Origin: Jaapia argillacea MUCL 33604
Lineage: Eukaryota > Basidiomycota > Agaricomycetes > Jaapiales > Jaapiaceae
Length of the DNA stretch: 64,000 bases
Reading direction: 5' to 3'
NCBI GenBank assembly: GCA_000697665.1
Contig: KL197715.1
Span: 62,001-126,000, forward strand
This document shows positions 25,756-36,129 of the stretch, one piece after another. The notes under the pieces were generated by a model. That model had not been told where the DNA came from, ran no database searches, and was given only the letters and a program-made list of their open reading frames with translations. Position 1 is the first letter of the stretch. Each line of letters opens with the position of its first letter. Made by a program: the position numbers and the translations under genes.

Positions 25756-27855
25756 ATGGGGAACACTGGTTCATCGTCGGGACGTGGCCAGCACGATGAT
25801 ACTGTCGATTTTGGCCTCCTCACTCCTCAGGGCGTCTACACTGGTCCTCGGGATTGGAATCACACAATCGTATCACAGCTCATATGCGAACGCAAACTTG
25901 CTCCGTTCTACAGGCCCCTAGAGGATTACGAGGAGGGCTGGGACGAAGAACAGATCCTGGCAAATCGGAAGGACCCACCAGACAGTGAAGTGGGTCAAAT
26001 CGAAGGGTCTACAAGGAGCGACAGTGTTGGATCTTCCCATTCGAGGGCTGGGCATCAGAAACGGCCGAGTACGGTCAAAGACAACCAACGTTGTGCGGAG
26101 GCATGTGTCTACAGAGGTGCGGTAGAGTGTCCAATATGTTTCCTGGTGCGTCCTAGTCGTCTTTGCTGCTCTCGGCTACGTCATAGCTGTACATCCACAT
26201 CCTAGTATTATCCTCCAAACATCAACTATTCCCGGTGTTGCGAGCAACCAATCTGCACAGAATGTTTCGTGCAGATCAAGCGGGCAGATCCAACACCCAC
26301 GCATCTGGTCTCAGAGCCAGCTTGTTGTCCATATTGCACACAAGAGAACTTTGGTATCGTGTACACGCCTCCGACCTGGCGTGCTGGTATAGGAAGCGAA
26401 GGATCGGTCAGTGTTTAGTTGTGGAGCCGATTCTTCGCTTGTACTCATGGTCCACCTCGGCGTTGAAAAACTTTGTGATCAATCTTCATATTGCTACCCT
26501 CATATAGACTCCTCCTTCGTGGCCTGAATCACCCAAAGGGGCTTCCGGGTCCTCATTGGAGTCTCCGCCTGTCGCGGCGATGAAGCGACGGCGCAAGAGT
26601 TTCGGCCATGACAGTCCAGAAGTGGTGACGACCGGTTGGTACTCCCATCCGCAGTTCCAGTTCCACATTCCTAACTCTTCCTAGATCAAATCCGTCCTGA
26701 CTGGGAGGCCAAGTTGGCAACGGTGCGCGCAGCAGTCGCTCGTCGTGCCAATCGGCGAATCATCATGCGTCAAGTTGGTGACAGACTCATCCCCGTTGGT
26801 ATCACAAGTGGGCGTGTCCATGCATTACCTGAAGGTGAAGGACAAGGTGACATGTCCGATGCGACGGGTGGAGGGCTCGGGAGTAGACGATCGAGGAGGA
26901 GACAAGCTCCTCAGGACTTTAATCAGTTCTTGGGGTCTGTGGGTATGGCAGGCCAAGATATAGAAGAGGTCAGACTACTTTCCATTCCCCTCGAAGTTGA
27001 CTCATCTCTGAGATGACATTTGGACTGTAGCTAATGGTCATGGAGGCTATGCGGCTGTCCCTTATTGAGCATGAAGAACAACAGCGAAAAGAGCGAGAGC
27101 AGAAGGAAAAGGATGCAAAGAAACAGGGCCAGAGTTCAAGCGAGGCTCCGGTGGGCGAAAGCAGCTCCCAGACTACTATTCTCCCTGCGCCATCTCCATC
27201 AGCAGGCCTTCTGTCTGGTGGTCAGTCCGGCACTGATTCCTTGTCGTCATCCCGTCGCCCAACACCAGTTCCTCCCGTTTCGACGACATCCACCACGACA
27301 TTAGCTCCTTCTACCAGACCAGTCGTGAATGGTACTCTCGCTCGTGCTTTGGAGGGGCTCGAAGGTTATCCTGGTCGATCTGCTACGCCTCCCAGCACGG
27401 GTAGCGTTCCCCAACCCTCGCAAGGATTGAGCGACTCATCATCATCATGGCGCAGCCGTCGCACCAGTCCGCCACCGTTCTCGACCCTGAGTGCCGCTAT
27501 CAATGCAGCCACGTCCACGGCAAGTGCAGTTGTTGGCTCACGTAGCGTTTCTACCCAAATCCCCAGCCCCGAGCGGAGTGTAATCGGAGCCAAGACATCG
27601 ACGTCTGCTGCTGGAACTACAGAAGAAGGGGGCTCATCCGGTTATCCTGGCCCATCGACGCTCTCCGCACCCAGGATGCTTCCTCACGCAAATTCGTTTG
27701 CGTCATCGATGGCTTCAGAAGCTTCAACAACCCCAGGATCCTATGAAGTTCTCCCTTCTTCCGACGAAGAGACGGAAGTGATGGCACATGAGCCTTTGTT
27801 GGGATCCGCCCTCCCAGTTTCTACAACCCCTCCCGCCGGTCGAGCGTATCCTTAG
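25756..27855 (+). CDS. SIP5: SIP5 homologue (Snf1-interacting protein, RING-like Cys motif)
   Basis: In yeast SIP5 helps link Snf1 kinase and the Reg1/Glc7 phosphatase in the glucose response. The ATG at 25756 gives [11 protein letters not shown], an N-myristoylation motif (Gly2, Ser6). [11 protein letters not shown] and [18 protein letters not shown] follow. The Cys-rich core is split by an intron at about 26142-26204: VECPICFL, then [34 protein letters not shown] and [18 protein letters not shown], a C-x2-C ... CC ... C-x2-C ... C-x2-C series diagnostic of the family. Then [27 protein letters not shown], and a helix [20 protein letters not shown] running into a Lys/Glu-rich coil. The C-terminus is Ser/Pro-rich and disordered. 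Introns near 26142, 26406, 26638 and 26970. Confidence 0.88.
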
Positions 27856-28338
27856 ATTGAAAGGAAACACATTTGGGCTGCCTGCTGGCGATAGGAATTC
27901 CAGTGGCGATTTCGGGATGGATTGACATCGATCCTGGTGTGGATGGGTTAAGTCTTTTATAATTTGGGCCCGGTTGACTCCCTCATTTTCTATTCTCCCG
28001 CACACCTCGCTTTGTTTGTATACATAGAATCTCCCCCTCAGTCTCGATTTTCTTTACGTTCACGATCACAGCCCGCCAAGCCCAGAGGACTACTCTCACC
28101 ATTTAACACTACCTCCGACCGAGTACGCTGTCCATGATTTTCAGACGCCCTCCCCTCACGTTCTCTTCCCCCCTCCGATGTTTTATCGTTGCACGCTTGT
28201 TATAATATAATTCTTCATCCAATCCACACGTCGCTTCTCCTGAGAGAACTTGCAAGGCGGCCGTCCTGGAACCACGATGCGGGTTGAAGGATGACGTTCT
28301 CAGGAAGGTAGGCGCGTCTTAGTATCTACAGGGCTGTT
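27856..28338. other. Intergenic region downstream of SIP5
   Basis: No gene seen. An AT-rich stretch TTATAATATAATTCTT at about 28199 could serve as a promoter or polyadenylation region. Confidence 0.4.
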
Positions 28339-29016
28339 ATGAATAGCCAGAGCTCCGAAGATCGTCGCCGTGAAAGCAGTACAGGAATAGCGGGTATCTC
28401 GGACGGAGGAGTAAGATTGGAAACTCGCGCATCATACAGGGAAACTAGCACAAGGGCGACTCTTGGGTTACAGCGCGATCCACGGCCGAGACAGAGTCAA
28501 GGATCCGAGCTCGGATGTGCGAACGTCTCCAACCACCATGCCGATCTCAGGGATCTCAATCTCGGAAGCTGGGAAATCAAAAATGTGGGGAAGGGTGAGA
28601 ACAACTTCAATTGCCACGGAGAGGTCGCGGAGAGTTCAAAACGTGGACAAGGGGTTCAGAAATTAGATACACACGTTTCAAGGTCTTCGCGGGAGAACTG
28701 GGACGGAGGAACGATAAGTCAACACTGGCACGCGGAGGCAGGATATTCGTGTTCGGGCCCCGTTGAGGGAGTCGGTAGGGGATGGGTACGCACGGGGAAG
28801 GCGGCGATTCTCGGTGAACAAGAAGCCCACACAATGCCATCCACAGAATGCCCACCTAGCCAAGAGTGTACCCGCCGATATGTGGGTCCAATCGGTCTTC
28901 GATATTCCCCGTGTCACATCTGTAACTTGCCAAACAACCATACCCGCGCTATGAATTATGCAGCTGTACCATACATCTGCCCAATTGACTCCAACGGTGA
29001 AGCTTGCTCATTTTGA
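28339..29016 (+). CDS. Hypothetical open reading frame, 225 codons, doubtful
   Basis: A single uninterrupted frame with an ATG start, ending 20 bases before the stop of the oppositely oriented CBP4 gene. No family is recognised. The C-terminal end has several cysteines (CPPSQEC, PCHICNLPNNH, YICPIDSNGEAC) that could be a small zinc-binding arrangement but may be chance. Unlike its neighbours it has no intron. The opposite strand has no better reading across the same bases. It could be noncoding sequence between SIP5 and CBP4. Confidence 0.25.
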   Translation: MNSQSSEDRRRESSTGIAGISDGGVRLETRASYRETSTRATLGLQRDPRPRQSQGSELGCANVSNHHADLRDLNLGSWEIKNVGKGENNFNCHGEVAESSKRGQGVQKLDTHVSRSSRENWDGGTISQHWHAEAGYSCSGPVEGVGRGWVRTGKAAILGEQEAHTMPSTECPPSQECTRRYVGPIGLRYSPCHICNLPNNHTRAMNYAAVPYICPIDSNGEACSF

Positions 29017-29036
29017 AGAACGCGCAGGCTGTAAGG

Positions 29037-29563
29037 CTATGACTTTCGCGAATGCGCCCACACGGGTTTCTCAGAATCAGGGTCGTTTGCCTTTGAGAGC
29101 AACGAAATGATACCGTCCAGTCAGATGAAGAGGTACAAAAGTAGTAGAAGTTGCCCACCTGAGCTTCCACTTGCCGCCTTGTGGCGCTCTCTCTGGCTAA
29201 TCGAGCAGCTCGCATTGCATCAACCTTCCGCTGAATATCCGGGGACATGGCCTGAACGAAATTTCAAGTATAGGTCGGAACCTAGCATGTGAAGCAGAGC
29301 GCAGAATGGACTCACATCGTACAACTCCTTGTCGGTCGGAACAGTGGCTGGGTTCACAAACCCCCACAAATGTAGACAGCAGAAGGATGAATGAGACGTC
29401 GGCAACAATCACAGATTAGAATACGCACTCTTCATCAGAAGATACCCAGCAGCCATCACTGCGGCCAGAAACTTCAAAATTGTCCACGACGAGTCCTGAC
29501 TGGAATGAACTCACAGCCCACAGTGGTGGAGGTAATTTTGACCCACGGAAACCTTTGGGACAT
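29037..29563 (-). CDS. CBP4: CBP4, assembly factor for the mitochondrial bc1 complex
   Basis: CBP4 works with CBP3 and CBP6 in cytochrome b maturation at the inner membrane. Five exons, all in phase: 29553-29563 (11 nt), 29429-29499, 29316-29347, 29159-29251 and 29037-29090, total 261 nt, 86 residues. The product starts MSQSQDSSW, has one membrane helix (ILKFLAAVMAAGYLLM), then TTVPTDKELYDAMSPDIQRK, a basic helix (AMRAARLARESATRRQVEA) and ends NDPDSEKPVWAHSRKS. The membrane helix followed by (T)PTD-x-E/Q-L-x-x-x-(M/L)SP is the CBP4 signature known from yeast. It is shorter at the C-terminus than yeast CBP4. Invisible to ORF scanning because of the 11 nt first exon. Confidence 0.82.
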
Positions 29564-30961
29564 GATGCGTAAGAGAAAAGAGTACCAGTGTTGCAGTAGC
29601 CAGAAATCTAACGCTGTTACGATTCACAAAAGTTTGAACCGACGACAAGTACGTCATGACATGGGCACGTCAACATCACAGCATTCAGACATGCACAGTT
29701 TGAAGTATTGGCGAGGTCTCATTGGATTCGTATAGCATTTCTTTCCGACTGCGAGATTGGTGTCACCAGCATTTCATTCGCTATTTTCTCGTCGAATGCA
29801 ACTTGAATGTGACCGGTTTTGTGAATCAATATCTCTTGGACTTTGGATCTCCTCTCGGTCCGTGATCGCCAGTAGCGATCATGCTCCCTACCATTGCCAA
29901 TTCCTGTGCTTCAAGCTCAAACCGTTGCTCTTGAAGGGACCAGCCCGTCGTCCTCGAGCCGGTCAATCGACTTATGGGGATGGAGAAGTCTAAACATTAT
30001 TCTCTGGTCGACTAGTTTCACGACTAAATCTCCCATCATATCTCACCAGAAGCTTCCGTGAGTACTTGCCCTCTGGCCTGTGATTCCATATAACATTCAA
30101 ACTGCATACTTATCCATCGAGATGGAAGTCGTTTCCGATTGTGACACCTCCATGCAGCAATGGAAACTCCCTTCACCTGAGCTTCCCATAGACGGCAGGT
30201 TCTCCTTTCGAGCCTTGCACGCATTCTTGCGAACCGTTACCACGCGCTCAAAGCTCCCCATAACTTTATACCTCAAGTTCTTCCAGTTGCGAAGGTTTCC
30301 AAAGGGCCCAATCGGAATCGACAAACCTCCGTGTCTTCTCCTTGTCTTCCGCAGCCACGCATTGTACATTTCCAGTAATGTGATGCTCCGGCTAATGCGG
30401 TCAGAAGACGCACACAGAAGGAAAAGTTAACGTTGAAGGATCGTTACACCTATTCCGACGTTTTTTTCCCCCCTTCCCACTTCGTTTCGTATCCTATCTC
30501 TCGGCCTGGGCGAGTATCTTCTCGCGCGTGGAATGCCATGTGGACGTGGCGACTAAATTGCGCCGAGGATTGCATGCTTCGTGGTGTGAGCAAGATGTAT
30601 AATCGTGTCGTACAAGGATAATTCCTTCTTGCCAATGAGGAGTGAATGGGAAGAGAAGAGGGCGATGCGTGGCCTCTTCGATATTATGATTGCAATGATA
30701 TGTACAGTGTGATCCAAGAAGTGCGGAATACATTACATGATGCAGGTCGTTGTGCTGGATGGATGCAGTGGTGTGTGTGGTGAGAGGGTGGATGAGATGG
30801 TAGCTCTAAATAAGTGAAACGATCTATCATGCAATGAAAGGACGGTCCATCAAGTAATAACATAGTGAACCAGGTCAAGAAATGAACAATAATCGAAAGA
30901 GTGGAAAAGAAGACAAATCGAAAGCGAGGAGGCGCAAGAAAATCGAATATCGAGAGCCTCC
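29564..30961. other. Gene-poor region between CBP4 and arrestin-like gene
   Basis: About 1.4 kb. Short frames at 30080-30430 (plus) and 30097-30369 (minus) look only faintly coding, and neither can be joined to anything recognisable. It should include the CBP4 promoter and the 3' untranslated region of the arrestin-like gene. Confidence 0.4.
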
Positions 30962-33457
30962 TCATCCGCCAGCGGAACCAAGGCCAACAGCCTTCTTCAA
31001 TTTCCTCAACCCAAATCCCAACATATCCGCACTACTCCTCCGACTCTGATTCTCAATCCTAGCCAACTCCTCCTCCCATTCCCTCTCCCTCCTCTCCCTC
31101 TCCCCTTCCACCTTTCTCGTCGGCCTTTGCACCAGAGGGGGTTGCTGGACGAGCGCACCCCGGCTGCTTCGGGACCTCGCACTTGCAGTCGTGTGTGTAC
31201 TCCCGGTCGTTTTCGCACTCACAGTGCTCTCCGTCCTATCCCTACGTTCCCGCTCCCTCGAAGGTCTTGAGATCTCCCCCATTTCATTGCCCACAGACCA
31301 CCAATCCATCGCTCCTGGACGGTCAGCACTCCCGCCTAGACCAGGTGGTGGAGCTCCGAAAAAACTTCGGTCCTCTCTCTGACCGTGGCTGTGACTGACA
31401 CCAGCACTGGTATGAGGTCTCCTCCCCATCCCAGGTGCCTGCTTCTTCTTCGCCTCTCTTTCTCTCTCCCGCTCCCTCTCCCTCGTCCCACCATGTCCCG
31501 AGGTCGAATTAGACTTGAGGGGTTTACTCGTCAATCGACTATGCGAGGTAGGGGTATAGGAAAGTGTGGGAGATGAAGGGAGTCCAACGCCGCCGGCAAA
31601 TGGCATGGACCCATTGTAATACGCTTCTAGGGACGACGAAGAACTCGATGATGAGTTGTCCTCCTTCCGCGTTCCGCTGGCGGGCGTACCAGGTGGACTC
31701 GGTAAAGGTTCTACATCATTGTCATGGTGGTTGAGCTGACGTGCAGATCTTCGAGGAGACTTCGATTTGCTCTTGGGTCGCACCTGGGTTTCGGTGTACT
31801 TTGCCAAGGCTAGTTGCCTTTCAGCCTCATTGGTGCTTACGATGAGAAGTTCTGGATGATAGTCGAGGTCGAGGTGGTCTGTTCCGTAAGGTGTCGTCAA
31901 GGTCAACTAAACAGTCCATATTTAGCCAATGGTTCATTTGCAGGATAGGACCATCTCACCTTCACTCTGACAATGAACTTCACCTCGCCTAAAGTCGCGT
32001 TCATGCTCTCGCCCAAGCCCCACCGACTGAAACTCCTTGCAGATGGCCACTGAACAGTCAAGGTCTTGTTGAAGACGCAGGTTTGAGGGTCGAACGTTAA
32101 ATGTGTGGAGGACAACGATGCGATGGTTGTCACGTGAACCTTCGACGTCGATGAGGTTGAGGACAGAGAAGAGTAAGAGGATGAATGCGGTAAGGATGGG
32201 CTTGCAAGGGGAGAGGGAGCTGTGGAGGAGGGTGGTGATGGCAGCGAGAGGAGTGCGCCACCAGTACGACCACCGTCCGAAGGTGTTGTTGGGGATGTAG
32301 TGGTGGTCAACGTTAATGTTGATGAAGTGGATGATGAGCGAGATGTAGCAGGAAGTAGGGGCGAAGTTGATGTAATTGTGTCCACAGTATCGATGGTCGC
32401 GGTACTCGAGCCTCGATAGCTTGACGAAACCGATGGCGTCGGCTGGTGTGACGACGAGGGAGACGGTGCTGGGGTTGCTAAACTGGAAGCGCCACTCGAC
32501 GCCGTAGGTACATTCAATTCGGCGCTCGACTCGGATGCCGATTGCATGATCATTGAGGGCGGCCCAAAACCATCCCTAACCTCCAACCTCCTTTCCACGC
32601 TCAAACTCGCACTCTTTACAGAGACACCTTCCTCCCCCGGCCGCACCCAAACTCCGACACTAACGAGATCCGAAGGCCCTATCGGATTTGAGGGTGCTTC
32701 GATGTGATATCTGATGGGATAGGTGCGCAGTTTCGCCGGCGCCGCTTGGGAGGAGGAAAGTTGTGGATGTGAGGTGTGCGAGGAGGACGAGTAGCGGGAT
32801 GGTGATGAGAGGGTTGGTGTACGCAGTGGCGGTGCCGAAAGGGATGAAGAGGATGGGTCGCTCATGGGACCACGGACATCGTATCGGATGAGAGGTAACT
32901 CGAATGATTTTTGCATCCTAGCACCCACACCGGATATTGGTGCATGATTGAGGACTGTGCGGCGGTCAGTCAGTGACGTGGGTGACAGTGAAAGTTAAGT
33001 TTATGGGACTAACCAGCCTCTATTCGCCAAAAGACCCGGTAGTCCTGGAAATGGGTGGTACTGGGGCCACCAGCATTTGGAGGGATGATGATGCGGAAGG
33101 CATACTCTGAATCACCAAGTTCTTCATAATCCACGCCATCTCGCTTCTTCCACAGCAACTGGGAAAATTCTTCGAGAACGTTGGAGTAGAGGACACCTAC
33201 ACGACCGAGACGAGATTCGCAGCACTTTACTGTGACAGTGAGTGATGTGGCAGGCAAAAGTTTGGCATCCTCGTCGAGACGAGTCCTGACGACTGTTGGA
33301 GGAAAGCGATTAGTGAGTTGAGTGGCTGAAAATGTGGATGCCACGAGCGCGACGGACCTCCATCAACTCTGAGAGGGGTTAGACCGAGATAGCCGTGATA
33401 TGGAAAGAATCTCGAGGAGGAGTTGCCCCTGGGGGAGTAGAGGACGAGGTGGACCAT
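30962..33457 (-). CDS. Arrestin-like protein
   Basis: Predicted arrestin-fold adaptor; fungal arrestin-related proteins recruit ubiquitin ligases to membrane cargo. The ATG at 33457 opens MVHLVLYSPRGNSSSRFFP. Exon joins give LRVDGVVRTRLDEDAKLLPA, then SLTVTVKCCESRLGRVGVLY, then AFRIIIPPNAGGPSTTHFQD followed by YRVFWRIEAG, the arrestin N-lobe pattern ending in a YRVxWRIEA strand. The second lobe carries KLRTYPIRYHIEAPSN and SVGVWVRPGEEGVSVKSASL, and strands up to EVKFIVRVKV. Ser/Pro-rich inserts split it. The tail from 31906 to 30962 is disordered, with an Arg-Glu run (REREREREREAKKKQ) and EEELARIENQ near the end. I see no clear PPxY motif, so binding to Rsp5-type ligases is not supported by sequence. 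Divergent from the SLC35F6-type gene. Confidence 0.72.
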
Positions 33458-33783
33458 TGGAGCAGACCAGCGTAGGCAGGCTAGTCTGGCTAGATGTACA
33501 CAGTCGGGAGCATGCAACGGGGGAAAAGCTAACCAGCGGCATTTGTTTTTAGGATATTTTGTATTTTGGAACCGCTTCTCTTCAGGAAGCTCAACTCTGT
33601 CAAATCTCAAAGAATCCTCCCAAAGAACCACTCCAATGTGACAACTTTCCGAACATCCAGATCTCCCCATACTTTGGCGCCGTCACATGCCCCATATGTC
33701 ACAATGCCGTCACAGTCGTCACAAGGCTTCCCAGCTCAGCCACTTGCGGTTTCACAGCTGCCGCTCGTCTGCCAGCGACAACC
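33458..33783. promoter_or_regulatory. Shared divergent promoter, arrestin-like / SLC35F6-like
   Basis: 326 bases separate the two outward-facing start codons. It contains repeated GTCACA-type words around 33685-33725 but no clear TATA box. Inference from gene layout only. Confidence 0.4.
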
Positions 33784-36129
33784 ATGCCGTCCTCTCTCTA
33801 TGTCCCCATCCTCATTGCGGGCATGCTCATCACGGTCTGTGTCGCGCAGTCTTGTATTTGCGCTGAGACTGATTTCATTCCAGGGCTCCAGCAACTCGTT
33901 ATGGAGCAAGTACCAGGTAATCCTTCCCGCTATGGACGTTTCTCCGCTTTCTAATTCGCGGGGTGTAATAGGACATGCAATGCGTGGAGAACTGCGATGA
34001 TCCCAATGCGCGAACCCACATTCTTTTCGAACAGCCAGTTTGGCAGACGCTGCAAATGTTCCGTGCGTCAACATGACCCATTTCCTCGCCCGTGCATTCT
34101 AACGTGTCACGTTCCGCGATAGTCGGAGAAATGCTGTGTGCGTCTCTTCTCCTTCCCATTCCGACTCTTCTTCCATTCTAGGCTGTCTCTCTCATTCTCC
34201 ATCTCTTCTCTTCGTCCTCAAGGCTTTCTTCCCGTCATCTACGCCTGGGCTGCTCTCAAACTCAAGGCAAGAAACCGTCACGCCAATTCCCCCATTGCCC
34301 TCCCTATCGAAGACCAAGAACCATCGTCTCCAATCCTAGAACCACACCACGCCCACGCCCATATCGAAGCTGCCCTCGATGAGGAAGAAGATACCGCAAA
34401 GTCATCAGTCCTCACCCCAACCCATCCCCTAACTGGGTGGAAGGTTCTCCTTTTATGGCTTCCAGCCGCCTGTGATCTTACCGGAACGACGGTCCGTCCA
34501 CTTTTCTCTTTCGTGTTCCCACTCACAACGCTCATCATCGTCCTGCTCTCACATCTGTGTTGATTATATTTTCGGTCGCACACACGGTTATATCCTTGTT
34601 TTCTTGCTTCTGAATATCCTCTCGGCCTTCTTTTTCTTCTTACCTCCGCCCTTTCGGCACCGGTTCTATTCTCATCTTCTCGAACTCGACCATGCGCACT
34701 GCGCTCAACGCGCCTCCCACCCTAAAATACGTTTCACGTATGTCATCTTGGCGTCTCATCTGGCTTCCTTTCCGTTATTCCTCTTGCTCTGTGACGTTCC
34801 GATCATTCACCAATGATGCTCCAATTACCCCGACAACACCACCTTGTTCTCTGGCTCTGCGACACCTTCTCTGTTGCTTCGTGCTCGGTCTCGTCATGAC
34901 TATCATAGCTCATGAATGTCGGCCTTCTATACACTCCGGTATCCATTTACCAAATGACCCGAGGCGCTCTGGTTCTCTTCGTTGGCACGCTCTCCGTTGT
35001 TTTCCTTAGGAGGAAGCTTTGGTTATACCAGTGAGTTATCCTCGTCTTCTGGCTTCCCCTACACCCGCGGACCTGCGCTAACACTTTACCAATTCAGATG
35101 GCTGTCTTTGCTCATTGTCATGGCCGGTGTTTCGTTGGTGGGATACAGCGGTTCTTTGATTAGAGATACCATGAGAGAGAACATCAACGCCTTGATGTCG
35201 GGGAATTTCCGTGCACTGGGGCGATTGGCAGAGGATACTCCCGGCGCCGAGCCAGAAGTCACAAAGGTGTTTATTGGCGTGTTGTTCATCCTGTTTGCGC
35301 AAATCTTGTACGTCTTTTTGAGTCTTCTTTTGGCGCTGACAATGATGCTAACCCCCGTCACAGCTCCGCAACCCAATTTGTGGTGGAAGAGAAGATTCTC
35401 GGGCACTATACTGTCGCGCCGCTCGTAGCTGTCGGTTTCGAAGGTCTATTCGGCGTTCTCTCCATCCTTATCTTGCTCCCTCTACTCCCACTCCTCGCGC
35501 CTTCCCACACTGGGCCCGACCAATCCCCCTATGCCATGTGGTTCGACTTGCCGAGGGGATGGCACCAAATCATCAGCACGCCCACGGTTCTTTACAGCAG
35601 TGTCGCTATTGCCTTCTCAATCTCATTCTTCAACTTCTTTGGGTTGAGCGTGACGAGGCATGTCAGCGCCACTGTTAGGAGTTTGACCGACACCTGCAGG
35701 TGAGTGGCTTCCCTCACAATTGTAATGTCGGTGTACTGATGGTGTTGGGGCGTCTAGGACCTTGTGCATTTGGATCATCAGTTTGGGTCTTGGGTGGGAG
35801 AAGTTGGTTTGGCCTGTCAGCATGTTGCAAGTGGTCGGCTTTGGCCTTTTGGTGTACGGGACTGTGAGTACAACTACGATTTTACGTTTCAACATGTTCA
35901 TCTCACTCCCTCCTTCCAGTTCACATTCAACAACCTGGTCAACGCACCATCCTTCCTCCGCCCTCATGTTTCCTCCGCTGGTACTACTCCTCGGATCGTG
36001 GTCACGACAGATGAGGAAAGGGCCCTTTTGGCTGAAGAAGGCGTAGATGAGACCCAGACTCTTCCTGCAGGGTTGGGTGAGGGAAGAGGCTTCGACGTAG
36101 TCGTGCCCAAGGCTCCGTCAGAATCGTGA
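33784..36129 (+). CDS. SLC35F6-type multi-pass transporter (drug/metabolite transporter superfamily)
   Basis: Predicted ten-helix carrier of the SLC35F6 family; the substrate is uncertain. The ATG at 33784 opens MPSSLYVPILIAGMLIT, joined to GSSNSLWSKYQDMQCVENC. Family blocks: PVWQTLQMFLGEM; LPAACDLTGTT joined to LMNVGLLYTPVSIYQMTRG; ALVLFVGTLSVVFLRRKLW; WLSLLIVMAGVSLVGYSGSL; VEEKILGHYTVAPLVAVGFE followed by GLFG; then ISFFNFFGLSVTRHVSATVR and SLTDTCRTLCIWIISLGLGW. CD(L/M)TGT, YQM-x-RGA and EEK-x(n)-P-L-x-A-V-G-x-EG-L-FG are characteristic. A hydrophilic loop with EEEDTAKSS follows helix 2. The C-terminal tail is cytosolic and acidic. One intron, 34492-34908, is 417 nt, far longer than the rest. 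Confidence 0.88.
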
